Notes: generated by a model not told the origin, from the letters alone. A DNA stretch of 35,356 bases from Flavobacterium sp. (GCA_017995345.1 JAGOJA010000016.1:1-35356), one strand, 5' to 3'; positions 1 to 9,929 are shown, counted from the stretch's first letter. Made by a program: numbers and translations.

Positions 1-1882
1 TAATAGGAAAAGCAGCGTCATCAAGAACTACATAGCCTTTGGTTACCCAATAGATGAAAGAACCATAACTAGGAAACGTGAATTCGTTTGGGTTTTGAGT
101 GACTTGTCCTGCTGAATTTTTGTCTTTGTATTCCGCTGGATAGGCCCAAATCAGTAATGGCATTTTCTCTTTTTTAACGTTGTCATACCCTACAGGTAAA
201 TATAACGTCCCGGATAATTCGACACCATCTTTACGTTTGTATTTAATTACTTCTTTATTTACGTTTTTGATGCTTTCAAAAGGATTTTTGAAAGCTGTAA
301 TTGGCGTCAGTTTATTTTTTTGTTTGAAGTTTCTAAGGTAATAATTAGGATACTCGTTTTTAGACTGGATTTGCACTAAAACGGTTCCTTTTTTGAAGTC
401 TTCAATCTCTAGTAAATCTTCTTTTTTGTCTTTGTAAGTTGAGGTATACAAACGATTGGTTTGCAATGTTTTTAAATTAAATTCACTAATAAAAGGAAAT
501 TGTCCGTTTTTAGTAAATCCGTTTCCAATAAGATAGGCATTGTCATTTTCGATTGCCAAAACATATCTGTTGTATTGGTTTTTTCGAGTTTCAAAATTTC
601 CTGGGTCGGAATACGCATCTTGAGCGTTTCTGTCAAAAATTACTTTTGGACCCTGACTTGGATTTGATGGATTGATTACATACGTTTTGGTATTTCGCGT
701 GTCGTACCATTCATCAGAAATTATGGCCACGTTGTCATTTCCCCAAATTATTCGGTCGTAACGTTGTGGTGTTTTTACCAATGAAGTGGCTGCTGCATCA
801 AAAGGAGCGTTCCAAAGAAAAATCTCGTCTCTGAATTCCACTTTGTTTGCTGGGTCGCCACCGTCTAGAGCTTCCACATAAGCTAATGTTGCTGGCTTGT
901 CTGCTCTCCAGCTCATGTTCCTTTTTCCTTTGCGAACCGCCATAAATCCTTTAGGAATGATTTCGGTTAGCGGTACTTTATTCACTACTTTTACTTCGTT
1001 TCCAGCTTTGTCATACACTACGGATTGTATTGGAAAACGATTCAAGGGTACAATGTATGAAAATGGTTTTTGAATCGTGTTTAGCATTAAATAATTGCCA
1101 TCAGGCGAAAAACTTTCCCCAGCATACATGGCTGCATTTTTGAATAAGGTTGCGGTTCCGTCCAGATTTACCTTGTACAATTCAGAAGTCATAACGTTCT
1201 CAAAATTGATTTCGTCATTCTTGTTTTTCAACATGTCCGGATACGTTCTGTTTTGGGATTTTACACCATCAGCATTAGAAATTATCGGGCCAGTTGGTAA
1301 ATCTTTTTTAGCATCTAAAAGTGGGGCTCTGTTTTTTGGCAACATTTTTACCAATAGGGTCTCGTTGTCATTCATCCAGCTAAACGGACTTCCTAAATTT
1401 GCATTTACCGTAGCGGCTGTCAATTTAGTGGCTTTCGCCGAAGCAACATCTATAACCCAAAGTTCAACTCCTGAAGCTGCAGTATGGGAAAATGAGATTT
1501 TTTTGTCATTTGGTGACCAAGCGATATTACTGATGCGAGGATTCATTGGTAATCCAATTACCTGCACTTCGTTTGAGTCTTTTATTTTGCGCAATTTCAA
1601 GTTGTTTACATACGTAACGGTACTGGAAATATTTGTGATGGGATTGATACGTAATCCGCCTAAACGCAATTCTTCCTGATTTAAATCATCTAGTGATTTA
1701 TAGGTGTTTCTATAGGTCAACAGCATGTATTCTTTTTTAGTATCCATGGATACTGAAGGTGCTCTTTCATAATCAGCCAAATCCAATATGGATTGCGAAG
1801 GTTTTTGATACGTTAGGTTTTCTTGAGCAAAAGTGGATAAACTTAGGCCTAGAAATAGAAAAAATGGAATTTTTAATTTCAT
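1..1882 (-). CDS. Secreted prolyl-oligopeptidase-family (S9) serine peptidase, 3' end outside window
   Basis: Reading the minus strand from the ATG at 1882 gives an open frame of 627 codons that runs off the left edge. It begins with a signal peptide (MKLKIPFFLFLGLSLSTFAQ). The rest resembles the N-terminal beta-propeller of S9 peptidases: repeated strand patterns such as ISNIAWSPNDKKISFSH and AGESFSPDGNYLML. It continues into the start of the alpha/beta-hydrolase domain (KYKRKDGVELSGTLYLPVGY, then PLLIWAYPAEYKDK, YVVLDDAAFPI). The last motif is typical of the glutamyl-peptidase-like branch of S9. The catalytic Ser-Asp-His triad would lie beyond base 1, so activity cannot be judged. It probably degrades oligopeptides in the periplasm or outside the cell. 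It is divergent from the KAS III gene and has no visible functional tie to the PUL. Confidence 0.88.
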   Translation of the reverse strand, partial: MKLKIPFFLFLGLSLSTFAQENLTYQKPSQSILDLADYERAPSVSMDTKKEYMLLTYRNTYKSLDDLNQEELRLGGLRINPITNISSTVTYVNNLKLRKIKDSNEVQVIGLPMNPRISNIAWSPNDKKISFSHTAASGVELWVIDVASAKATKLTAATVNANLGSPFSWMNDNETLLVKMLPKNRAPLLDAKKDLPTGPIISNADGVKSQNRTYPDMLKNKNDEINFENVMTSELYKVNLDGTATLFKNAAMYAGESFSPDGNYLMLNTIQKPFSYIVPLNRFPIQSVVYDKAGNEVKVVNKVPLTEIIPKGFMAVRKGKRNMSWRADKPATLAYVEALDGGDPANKVEFRDEIFLWNAPFDAAATSLVKTPQRYDRIIWGNDNVAIISDEWYDTRNTKTYVINPSNPSQGPKVIFDRNAQDAYSDPGNFETRKNQYNRYVLAIENDNAYLIGNGFTKNGQFPFISEFNLKTLQTNRLYTSTYKDKKEDLLEIEDFKKGTVLVQIQSKNEYPNYYLRNFKQKNKLTPITAFKNPFESIKNVNKEVIKYKRKDGVELSGTLYLPVGYDNVKKEKMPLLIWAYPAEYKDKNSAGQVTQNPNEFTFPSYGSFIYWVTKGYVVLDDAAFPI

Positions 1883-2127
1883 AGTTTGAATGATTTAAAT
1901 GAGAACTATAGTCTTAATTATGGGTCTAAAATAGCTTAATGTTGTTACATTTAGAAACAAATCTTTATTTTTAACTTAATTGGTTGCCCTTCATTGCGAT
2001 TTTGCTTTTATTTTTTTTAAGTGAATTTTATGTAGCATAGGAACGCTAAAGTAATTCAAGTGGAATGAAAAATTTAAATCGATAAAAAAAAAGAGTGTTT
2101 TTATAACCTAATATTTTAAAGTATATA

Positions 2128-2135
2128 TAAATTTG
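2128..2135 (+). promoter_or_regulatory. Candidate -7 element (TAAATTTG) for the KAS III gene
   Basis: TAAATTTG fits the Bacteroidota TAnnTTTG -7 consensus and lies 29 bp before the start codon at 2165. No convincing TTG is found at the expected -33 distance, so this is a half-supported promoter. Confidence 0.45.
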
Positions 2136-2164
2136 CATTTGTACTTTAATAAAATAACAGCACT

Positions 2165-3172
2165 ATGTATCATTCAAAAATAGCAGGACTGGGTTATTAT
2201 GTTCCAGAAAATGTGGTCACTAATGACGATTTGTCTAAAATTATTGATACCAATGACGAGTGGATTCAAGAAAGAACGGGAATCCAAGAACGCCGTCACA
2301 TCATAAAAGGAGAAGATACTACTACATCAATGGGAGTAAAAGCAGCTGAAATTGCTATTGAGCGCTCTGGAGTAGCTAAGGAAGATATCGATTTTATAGT
2401 TTTTGCGACTTTGAGTCCTGATTATTATTTTCCAGGACCTGGGGTTTTAGTTCAACGGGATTTAGGACTTAGAACTATTGGAGCATTAGACGTAAGAAAC
2501 CAATGTTCTGGTTTTGTCTATGCTTTATCCGTTGCGGATCAATACATCAAGACTGGAATGTATAAAAACATATTGGTTATTGGATCGGAAGTGCATTCTA
2601 CCGGATTGGATATGACAACACGTGGACGTGGCGTTTCGGTTATTTTTGGAGATGGTGCAGGAGCAGCAGTTTTGAGTAGAGAAGAAGATTTGACTAAAGG
2701 GATTTTATCCACGCATTTACATTCTGAGGGACAACATGCTGAGGAATTAGTGCTAAAAGCTCCAGGAATGGGAGGTCGATGGGTGTCAGATATTCTAGCG
2801 GATAACGATCCTGATGACGAAAGTTATTTCCCTTACATGAATGGTCAATTTGTATTTAAAAATGCAGTAGTCCGTTTTAGTGAAGTAATTAATGAAGGAT
2901 TGCAAGCTAATAATTTAGAGGTTTCAGATATTGATATGTTGATTCCGCATCAAGCAAATTTGAGAATCTCTCAGTTTATTCAAAAGAAATTCGGCTTGAC
3001 AGACGATCAAGTGTATAATAATATTCAGAAATACGGAAATACGACCGCAGCCTCTATTCCAATTGCTTTGACCGAAGCATGGGAAAAAGGAAAGATAAAA
3101 TCTGGAGATACTGTAGTTCTAGCTGCTTTTGGAAGTGGTTTTACTTGGGGTAGCGTCATTATTAAATGGTAA
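2165..3172 (+). CDS. Beta-ketoacyl-ACP synthase III (KAS III, FabH-like)
   Basis: 335 aa, normal length for FabH. KAS III condenses an acyl-CoA with malonyl-ACP to start fatty-acid synthesis in the cytoplasm. The Cys-His-Asn triad is visible: Cys114 in RNQCSGFVYAL, His262 in IPHQANLRIS, Asn292 in YGNTTAASIP. The N-terminal DTNDEWIQERTGI and the GDGAGAAVL and FGSGFTWGSVIIKW motifs are also typical. It stands alone between a divergent peptidase and its own terminator, not in an rpmF-plsX-fabH cluster. Flavobacteria often carry more than one KAS III, so this copy could be the housekeeping enzyme or a paralogue with a different primer preference. I therefore leave the symbol blank. Confidence 0.93.
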   Translation: MYHSKIAGLGYYVPENVVTNDDLSKIIDTNDEWIQERTGIQERRHIIKGEDTTTSMGVKAAEIAIERSGVAKEDIDFIVFATLSPDYYFPGPGVLVQRDLGLRTIGALDVRNQCSGFVYALSVADQYIKTGMYKNILVIGSEVHSTGLDMTTRGRGVSVIFGDGAGAAVLSREEDLTKGILSTHLHSEGQHAEELVLKAPGMGGRWVSDILADNDPDDESYFPYMNGQFVFKNAVVRFSEVINEGLQANNLEVSDIDMLIPHQANLRISQFIQKKFGLTDDQVYNNIQKYGNTTAASIPIALTEAWEKGKIKSGDTVVLAAFGSGFTWGSVIIKW

Positions 3173-3299
3173 ATATTTGTAACTAAGTATAATTAGCGCT
3201 TTGTTAATGGGTTAGCTTTGTCAATTCGCTTTTAATTGAATTATGAAAACGTGTAAATATAATGCGTTGAATTTATAGTGGTGTTGTTTTTATAGGAAG

Positions 3300-3326
3300 C
3301 CCAAAACGTTTGTTTTGGGTTTTTTT
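3300..3326 (+). terminator. Rho-independent terminator after the KAS III gene
   Basis: Perfect 8-bp stem CCCAAAAC (3300-3307) / GTTTTGGG (3312-3319), 4-nt loop, followed by a seven-T tract. Confidence 0.85.
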
Positions 3327-3558
3327 ATGCCTTGAAAAAATGAATTAAACAAGTGAGACTATTTAATATTTAGGGCTCAATCAAGCAGTTTTTTGCTGTA
3401 AACTAAATTTAAGTTGCAAGATGTGAAAAAGCATCACAATCAATTAAGCGTTGTGTTTTCTAATTTTTATATGGGATTTCTAATTTAGATGCTTGTTGTT
3501 GCTGGTTTTTTAATATTTTATTAACTTAAAAATAACAAATAATTAAAAAATAAATCTA

Positions 3559-3572
3559 CAAAAACGATTTAG
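3559..3572. promoter_or_regulatory. Candidate LacI-type operator upstream of the regulator gene
   Basis: CAAAAACGATTTAG, a near-palindrome centred on CG, 54 bp before the regulator start codon. Its partner at 4690-4703 shares 13 consecutive bases (AAAACGATTTAGT) and the half-palindrome layout expected of LacI-family operators. Its position suggests autoregulation. Confidence 0.55.
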
Positions 3573-3626
3573 TAAATATTTTTTATTTATTTTCGTAATG
3601 CAATTTAGAATTAAATACCACTACAC

Positions 3627-4637
3627 ATGAAGAAGATTACCATTAAGGATATAGCAATGGAGGCAAGAGTGTCAATATCTACCGTTTCTTTCGTTCTTAA
3701 TGATAAAGGTGAAAAAATGGGCATTAGCGCAGCCGTCATAAAAAAAGTACAAGATGTAGTTGAAAAACTAAATTACAGACCTAATATGACTGCTACCAGT
3801 TTAAGGACTGGAAAAACACGGTCAATCGGTCTTATTGTTGAGAATATTTCTAATCAGTTTTTTGCAGTTCTTGCCAAAATAATAGAAGAAGAAGCTGGGA
3901 AACTAGGGTATAGAGTTTTTTATTGTAGTACAGATAATAACGAAGAACGTTCAGCAGAGTTAGTACAAAGTCTTTTGCAAGCAAATGTGGATGGTTTTAT
4001 AATAACGCCAACGGAAGGTTTAGAAAAAAGTGTCGATCAACTATTGAAAATGAAAATACCAGTTGTTTTAATAGACAGGTATTTTCCCAGACAAAATGTT
4101 AGCCACGTGGTTATGGATAATTATGATGGAGCATATAATGCAACAGAGTTTTTGATAGAAAAGGGTCGTTCTACTATTGCACTTATCAATAATAATTCAG
4201 GCATGATTCAAATGCAATTAAGAGAAAACGGTTACGTTGACGCCATGAAGAAAGCAGGGATTTATAATGAAAGTTTGGTTCTTCATTTAGATTACCATAG
4301 TACAGAAGAGGAAAAAGTGGAAGAACTAACCCGTTTTTTTAACGCTAACAAAAAGATCGATGGAGTCCTTTTTTTAGCTAATTATTTGGGCCTCGCTGGA
4401 CTTCAGGCTTTTCATCGAATGGGGGTTAAAATACCAGCAGATTTGTCTGTTATTAGTTATGATGATCATTATAGTTTTAAATTGCATTCGCCAACAATAA
4501 CAATAGTGGAGCAACCTATAAATGATATTGCGGTTAAGGCAGTAGAGTTGCTTATGCAGCAGATGGTGAATGAAAATGATTTTGTAGTAGAGAAGGTACT
4601 GCAAAAAGGGAAATTAGTAATTAGAGAATCCGTATAA
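3627..4637 (+). CDS. LacI-family transcriptional regulator of the PUL
   Basis: 336 aa. Residues about 3-25 form the LacI helix-turn-helix (TIKDIAMEARVSISTVSFVL). The hinge follows (NYRPNMTATSLRTGKT, about 50-66), then a periplasmic-binding-protein-like effector domain (RSIGLIVENISNQFFAVLAK, VDGFIITPTEG, IPVVLIDRYF, DLSVISYDDH). The effector is probably a sugar or small oligosaccharide released by the locus, but its identity cannot be read from sequence. The gene sits directly upstream of susC in the same direction. Near-identical candidate operators precede both, which supports autoregulation and control of susCD. LacI control is less common in Bacteroidota PULs than hybrid two-component or ECF sigma/anti-sigma control. 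Confidence 0.93.
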   Translation: MKKITIKDIAMEARVSISTVSFVLNDKGEKMGISAAVIKKVQDVVEKLNYRPNMTATSLRTGKTRSIGLIVENISNQFFAVLAKIIEEEAGKLGYRVFYCSTDNNEERSAELVQSLLQANVDGFIITPTEGLEKSVDQLLKMKIPVVLIDRYFPRQNVSHVVMDNYDGAYNATEFLIEKGRSTIALINNNSGMIQMQLRENGYVDAMKKAGIYNESLVLHLDYHSTEEEKVEELTRFFNANKKIDGVLFLANYLGLAGLQAFHRMGVKIPADLSVISYDDHYSFKLHSPTITIVEQPINDIAVKAVELLMQQMVNENDFVVEKVLQKGKLVIRESV

Positions 4638-4689
4638 TTAGAATTAAAGTTTTTCTCAGAATCAGATTTTCTATTTTTTTATCAATTTG

Positions 4690-4703
4690 CTAAAACGATT
4701 TAG
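4690..4703. promoter_or_regulatory. Candidate LacI-type operator upstream of susC
   Basis: CTAAAACGATTTAG: the outer five bases of each half (CTAAA/TTTAG) are perfect inverted repeats around a central CG, the layout of LacI-family operators. It lies 111 bp before the susC start and duplicates the site at 3559-3572. Confidence 0.6.
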
Positions 4704-4814
4704 TGAATTATTTAAAAAATAGTTATGTAGTTGAAAATAGCTTTAATATGACATTATGCATTTAAATTGAGTTCAAATTTTAATTAATACTTTACTAACC
4801 AAAACAAAAAACAA

Positions 4815-7800
4815 ATGCTTATGAAACGAATTTTAGCAGTGTTGGGATTAGTTATGATTAGCTGCTTTAGTGCAGTTGCTCAAAACAGATCTGTAACAGG
4901 CGTAGTCGCAGATGCGGACAACAAAGTTGTTGTTTCCGCTACCGTAAAGGTAAAAGGAGTATCGATTAGTACAATCACAGATGCTGAGGGGAAATTTACT
5001 GTAAGTGTTCCTGCAGGAAAAGCAATCCTAGCAGTATCCTCAATTGGCTTTGTGTCAAAAACAGTGGAAGTTGCTGCAGATCAGCGTAACGTAACTATTG
5101 TACTAGCAGAAAGTACACAAGAATTAGGAGAGGTAGTCGTTACCGCTTTGGGGATTAAAAAACAAAAAAAATCCTTAGGTTACGCCGTTCAGGAGATTAA
5201 GGGAACTAGCCTAGTAGAAGCGAGAGAGCCCAATTTAGCTAATGCTTTAACGGGAAAAGTAGCTGGATTGCAAGTAGTTCGTTCTAGTGCCGGTCCAGGA
5301 GGATCTTCAAAATTAGTATTAAGAGGTTTTAACTCTTTAACTGGAGATAACCAACCACTTATTGTTGTAGATGGTGTGCCAATGGACAATTTTACTGGAG
5401 CTTCTAATAATGATTACTGGAACCCAAGCCTTGATATGGGGAACGGTATTTCGGATTTGAATTCGGAAGACATTGAAAGCCTTTCCGTATTAAAAGGACC
5501 TTCAGCTGCGGCTCTTTATGGATCTAGAGCGGGAAATGGTGTAATTTTAATTACTACTAAAACAGGGAAAAAACAAAAAGGATTAGGAATTACTTTTACG
5601 TCTTCTGTAGGATTTGAGAGTATTTTTACAAGACCAAAACAACAAAGCGATTTCGGACAAGGTTCTGATAACATATCTGACGCACGTTCTAATTCAAGTT
5701 GGGGACCAAAAATTGCAGGACAAAGTTTGGTAAATTGGAATGGTGTTACTGAGCCATTAGCTTCTCATGATAACGTAGGGAACTATTTTAGCGCTAGTGG
5801 CATTACTAAAAACAACAGTATTTCGTTTCAACAATCGATCCAGAAAACATCTATTTACACCTCGGTAAACCGAATGGAAGATCAAAGTATGGTTCCTGGT
5901 GCTAAATTGGGTCGAACAAACTTACTAGCCAGAGCAGTAACGAAATTTGGAGATACTGACCGTTGGACAGCCGATACTAAATTTCAATATACTAATGCAA
6001 AAGCAAACAATAGAACAGTAGGTGGACCTAATGGCACCAATCCGTTTTATTTGTTAAATCTTTTTCCAAGATCAGTTGATATTACGCAGTTTCGAGACGC
6101 AACTGATGCTAATGGAAATATGATTTGGTTTGGTGGCGGAAGCGGGGTAAACCCATACTGGGCTAGTAAATACAATGTAAACGAAGACGTTAGAGATCGT
6201 TTCATGATGAATGCATCTTTAAAATATGAGGCTACTAACTGGTTGACTGCCGAAATTAAAGCAGGAGCCGATATGTATACTAACAATTCTAATGCTAGAA
6301 CATACGCTGGTAGTCCTATGACTGCTTCTGGTAGATACAGTTTAGGAAAAAGCACCTATACCGAAACTAATTATCAAGGTTTATTGATCGCTAAAAAAGA
6401 TGATTTGTTTGGTAAATTTGGCGGTATGGCTACTCTTGGAGGAAACCTTATGGCGCGTAAGTCGTCTTCAATAGGTGCGAGTGCAGGCCAATTGGTGGTG
6501 CCTAATTTATTCACTATAAATAATGCCGAAGGAAACCCAAGTGTAAGCGAATCGTTTAGTAAAAAAGCAATTAATTCTCTTTTTGGTTCAGCTCAGTTGA
6601 GTTATGATGGCTATTTATATCTAGATGCTACTTTTAGAAACGATTGGTCATCAGCATTAAGCAAGAAAAACCGTTCTTTCTTTTATCCTTCAGTAAGTCT
6701 TTCTTATGTGTTTACAGATATGTTTGCATCTATGAACAAAGAGTTGCCTGAATGGTTTACTTACGGTAAATTAAGAGCTAGTTACGCATCAGTTGGTAAT
6801 GATTTAGACCCATACAAATTATATAATTTATATGGTATTGGTAAGGATCCTAATGGAAACACTACAGCTTCAAGAGGGAATGTTTTGTATAATGAAAATG
6901 TTGTAAGTGAGTTAATAAAGTCAACTGAATTTGGTGCAGAGATGCGTTTCTTAAAAAGTAGATTTGGAATTGATGTTACTTTTTACAAATCGAATGCAAC
7001 TAATCAGTTGATCAATCTTCCTATGGATCCATTGAGTGGTTATAACTCAAAAATAGTTAATGCGGGTGATATTCAAAACAAAGGGGTAGAATTAGTAGTT
7101 GATGGAAAAATATTAACGAATCCAAATTCAGTACTTTGGAATATTTCGGCAAACTTCTCGACCAATAGAAACAAAATTGTTTCACTAACCGATGAGGTTT
7201 CTGTATATCCAATCGGAGGGTTTGATAATATTAAAGTAATAGCCGAAACAGGAAAATTATATGGAGAAATCTATGGTAGTAAATTTTTAAGAGTTACGGA
7301 TGCAACCAGTCCTTCATTCGGACAATTAATAATTGGTGCTGACGGATTACCGCAAGCGGCTAGTGGTCCTGCTGTAAGTTTAGGAAATCAACAAGCTAAA
7401 GCAATGCTTGGATTAACAAACACATTTGGCTACAAAGGGTTTTCTATGGCGTTCTTGATTGATGCTAGATTTGGTGGGCAAATGTTCTCAGGAACGCTTG
7501 CTGACATGCAACAAAGCGGAACAGCATCTCAAACGGTAGTAAATGGATTAAGAGAAAATATCATTGCAAATGGTGTGGTTGCGAGTGGTAGTGGTTATGT
7601 GCCAAATACGACAGCGGTAACTCCTCAATTGTATTGGAGTAGAGTAGCAGGTTCTGGAAATCTAGGTATTACGGAGGCTAATATATACGATGCCAGTAAC
7701 ATTCGTTTAAGAAATGTTCAATTCAATTATGATTTTCCTGCAAAATTCCTATCTAAAACAGCGATCCAAAAAGCAAAAATCGGTGTGTCTTGTAATAATG

Positions 7801-7937
7801 TATGGATGATGAAAAGTCACATGAATGGACTTGATCCTGAATCTGTATTTGCAACTGGTTCAAATGCTGTAGGTTTTGAGAACGGAGCATCACCAACTGT
7901 TCGTACTTTCTTGGTGAACCTTGCATTGAGCTTTTAA
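4815..7937 (+). CDS. SusC/RagA-family TonB-dependent outer-membrane glycan transporter
   Basis: 1040 aa, typical SusC size. It has a signal peptide (MKRILAVLGLVMISCFSAVAQ; start at 4815, or 4821 if Met3 is used). A carboxypeptidase-regulatory-like beta-sandwich follows at about 26-97 (VTGVVADADNKVVVSATVKV). Next is the SusC-signature linker LGEVVVTALGIKKQKKSLGY (about 104-123), a plug domain (LVLRGFNSL, PLIVVDGVPMDNF, VLKGPSAAALYGSRAGNGVI), and a long beta-barrel ending in LVNLALSF with an aromatic C-terminus. It imports oligosaccharides across the outer membrane with TonB energy, together with the SusD lipoprotein 20 bp downstream. It is probably repressed by the LacI protein through the operator at 4690-4703. 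Confidence 0.96.
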   Translation: MLMKRILAVLGLVMISCFSAVAQNRSVTGVVADADNKVVVSATVKVKGVSISTITDAEGKFTVSVPAGKAILAVSSIGFVSKTVEVAADQRNVTIVLAESTQELGEVVVTALGIKKQKKSLGYAVQEIKGTSLVEAREPNLANALTGKVAGLQVVRSSAGPGGSSKLVLRGFNSLTGDNQPLIVVDGVPMDNFTGASNNDYWNPSLDMGNGISDLNSEDIESLSVLKGPSAAALYGSRAGNGVILITTKTGKKQKGLGITFTSSVGFESIFTRPKQQSDFGQGSDNISDARSNSSWGPKIAGQSLVNWNGVTEPLASHDNVGNYFSASGITKNNSISFQQSIQKTSIYTSVNRMEDQSMVPGAKLGRTNLLARAVTKFGDTDRWTADTKFQYTNAKANNRTVGGPNGTNPFYLLNLFPRSVDITQFRDATDANGNMIWFGGGSGVNPYWASKYNVNEDVRDRFMMNASLKYEATNWLTAEIKAGADMYTNNSNARTYAGSPMTASGRYSLGKSTYTETNYQGLLIAKKDDLFGKFGGMATLGGNLMARKSSSIGASAGQLVVPNLFTINNAEGNPSVSESFSKKAINSLFGSAQLSYDGYLYLDATFRNDWSSALSKKNRSFFYPSVSLSYVFTDMFASMNKELPEWFTYGKLRASYASVGNDLDPYKLYNLYGIGKDPNGNTTASRGNVLYNENVVSELIKSTEFGAEMRFLKSRFGIDVTFYKSNATNQLINLPMDPLSGYNSKIVNAGDIQNKGVELVVDGKILTNPNSVLWNISANFSTNRNKIVSLTDEVSVYPIGGFDNIKVIAETGKLYGEIYGSKFLRVTDATSPSFGQLIIGADGLPQAASGPAVSLGNQQAKAMLGLTNTFGYKGFSMAFLIDARFGGQMFSGTLADMQQSGTASQTVVNGLRENIIANGVVASGSGYVPNTTAVTPQLYWSRVAGSGNLGITEANIYDASNIRLRNVQFNYDFPAKFLSKTAIQKAKIGVSCNNVWMMKSHMNGLDPESVFATGSNAVGFENGASPTVRTFLVNLALSF

Positions 7938-7957
7938 TCAATTATAAAATTTTAATC

Positions 7958-9865
7958 ATGAAAAATATAGTAAAAAAATCAAGTTTGGTTTTAGCAATGG
8001 TAGCTATGCTAAGCTCCTGCGATAATTTCGACGAAATAAACGTAAACCCTACTGCCGCTAATGCTGATCAAGTACAGGTAGAGTATTTCATAAACAACTC
8101 TATAATTGGTGCACAAATGAATCCGGATGTAGCCGAAAGATCATTTGTACTTTATTGGAAAACAGCTGGACATCAAATGTTAAGTACTGGTATATCTGGT
8201 GGTAGTTATGATGATGGTTGGTCCAGTGCCTATTACAATAGTTCTGCAAACTGGTTGAATGCCGTGAATACTGCAATACAAATAGCTGACGAACAACAAG
8301 CCAAAGGAATTGTAAAACCGTATTCAGGAAATCTAAAACAAGTGGCACGTATTTGGAGAGCTTATTTGATGAGTGAACTTGCAGATAACTTTGGACCTAT
8401 TGCCATTGAGGCCTTTCAAGGTAAAAATCCAGAATTTAACAATTTGAAAGACGTTTATTATTTCTTGTTAGCAGAACTTAAAGATGCTTCTGAAAAATTA
8501 GACGTTTCGGTTACGAATCCTGATTTTTTAAAGAAAGAAGATCCTGCGTTTCAATACAATTATGTAAAGTGGAGAAAATATGCAAATTCAATGCGTCTTC
8601 GTTTAGCAATGCGTTTGTCTGAAGTTGATCCAGCTAAAGCAAAACAAGAATTTGAGGCTGCTGCTGCGGGTGACTTATTAAAAGATGCTGCAGATACTTT
8701 TCAAGTACAAGAAAAACCAGGATGGGATGATTTGACTGGAGTGATGAGCCGTGAATGGAATTCACAAATCATTTCTGTAACTTTAAACAACCTATATATC
8801 GGTTTGGGTGGTGTAAAATCAACAGATCAGTTGGCTAGCTCTTTTCACGCAAGTGTCAAACCAGCTAATTATATAGGATTAAAATTTGCCAATCATTTTG
8901 CAACGAAAACGAACGAACCTGCAGCAGGGTATTGGTTGGATGGTTTGCCAAATAAGATAGACCCTCGTGCATATAAAACATTTAGTATTCCTGGAGATTT
9001 TACTAACCCTAATTTTTCGCCTTATCCTTCTTGGGATAATAGCTCAAAAACTACAAGTAGAAATTTAAAAGATGCAAGTGGTACAGTGGTAAAAACTATC
9101 GACGCTACAAATACTTGGAATGCTTTTGCTGTAGGTAACTGGGGTCCAATGGCAAGTACAAATGAAGTACGAGCTTTCAATGGTACAATGCCAGGTTTAT
9201 CTCAAGCATTTAGAGCAAGTAAGAGCCAACGTATCTTTTTTGCTTCATGGGAAACGTACTTTTTGTTAGCAGAAGCTGCTGTTAAAGGCTGGACAGTTCC
9301 AATGACTGGTAAGTCTGCCTATGAAGAAGGTGTGAAAGCGAATTTTGCTTATTGGGGCGTTTCGTCTCATCTAAGTGCTTATTTAGCTTCTGAGGATTAC
9401 AATAGAGCAGGAACTTCAGTAAGTTGGAGTCATACCGCAGAGCCACCTACTGACCATGCCATGGATTATGTAGATGGTTATACAGGCACTCCAGGTGTAG
9501 CAGCAATATTATACCCTAAAAATGATTTGTATAAAAGTGGTGCGGTGAAGAATGATTTATTAACAAAAATCATAACTCAAAAATTCATCGCACAAACCCC
9601 TTGGTTGCCGTTGGAAGGATGGAATGATCATAGAAGATTAGGTTTGCCTTTCTTTGAGAATCCTGCGGTAGAGCAACCTTTAGTAAACTTGCCTGCTTTA
9701 ACAAGCGCTAATTTCATGAGTAATCAGGTTAGTTTCTTCCCGCAGCGATTGAGATATACTTCGGGATTGAGAAACTCAAATCCTAAAGGATATGATCAAG
9801 CAGTAGGATTTTTAGGTGGTGCAGATAGCGTATTTACACCACTTTGGTGGGCCAAAAAACAATAA
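7958..9865 (+). CDS. SusD/RagB-like surface glycan-binding lipoprotein
   Basis: 635 aa. It has a lipoprotein signal peptide with lipobox LSSC (Cys22). The residues after the Cys (DNFDE) are acidic, as in Bacteroidota lipoproteins exported to the cell surface. The body is a SusD-like helical protein: the N-terminal NVNPTAA and YWKTAGHQ segments, and the internal YNYVKWRKYANSMRLRLAMRLSEVDPAKA region, are typical of the SusD-like (SusD_2) branch. It starts 20 bp after susC and forms the lid of the SusCD pair. A strong terminator follows at 9898. Ligand specificity cannot be read from sequence. Mannose-rich N-glycans are inferred from the neighbouring enzymes. Confidence 0.94.
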   Translation: MKNIVKKSSLVLAMVAMLSSCDNFDEINVNPTAANADQVQVEYFINNSIIGAQMNPDVAERSFVLYWKTAGHQMLSTGISGGSYDDGWSSAYYNSSANWLNAVNTAIQIADEQQAKGIVKPYSGNLKQVARIWRAYLMSELADNFGPIAIEAFQGKNPEFNNLKDVYYFLLAELKDASEKLDVSVTNPDFLKKEDPAFQYNYVKWRKYANSMRLRLAMRLSEVDPAKAKQEFEAAAAGDLLKDAADTFQVQEKPGWDDLTGVMSREWNSQIISVTLNNLYIGLGGVKSTDQLASSFHASVKPANYIGLKFANHFATKTNEPAAGYWLDGLPNKIDPRAYKTFSIPGDFTNPNFSPYPSWDNSSKTTSRNLKDASGTVVKTIDATNTWNAFAVGNWGPMASTNEVRAFNGTMPGLSQAFRASKSQRIFFASWETYFLLAEAAVKGWTVPMTGKSAYEEGVKANFAYWGVSSHLSAYLASEDYNRAGTSVSWSHTAEPPTDHAMDYVDGYTGTPGVAAILYPKNDLYKSGAVKNDLLTKIITQKFIAQTPWLPLEGWNDHRRLGLPFFENPAVEQPLVNLPALTSANFMSNQVSFFPQRLRYTSGLRNSNPKGYDQAVGFLGGADSVFTPLWWAKKQ

Positions 9866-9897
9866 ATAAGTTAATGTTTTGAGTTAGTTAGGAATGA

Positions 9898-9929
9898 GTC
9901 GGGTAGTTACTACCCGGCTTATTTTTATT
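9898..9929 (+). terminator. Terminator after susD
   Basis: Stem of 9 pairs, GTCGGGTAG (9898-9906) / CTACCCGGC (9910-9918), with one G-T wobble and a 3-nt loop, followed by TTATTTTTATT. It probably attenuates transcription between susCD and the enzyme genes. Confidence 0.85.

Larger units (their letters stand above)
3173..3626. other. Intergenic region between KAS III and the LacI regulator
   Basis: 454 bp, very AT-rich. It holds the KAS III terminator (3300-3326) and, near its right end, the candidate operator at 3559-3572 with a weak -7-like TATTTTCG nearby. I see no small ORF or RNA gene in the remainder. Confidence 0.6.

Noticed and set aside
1095..1679. Plus-strand ORF of 194 codons
   Set aside because: It lies wholly opposite the S9 peptidase frame, which has a signal peptide and beta-propeller pattern; the plus-strand product has no recognisable domain.
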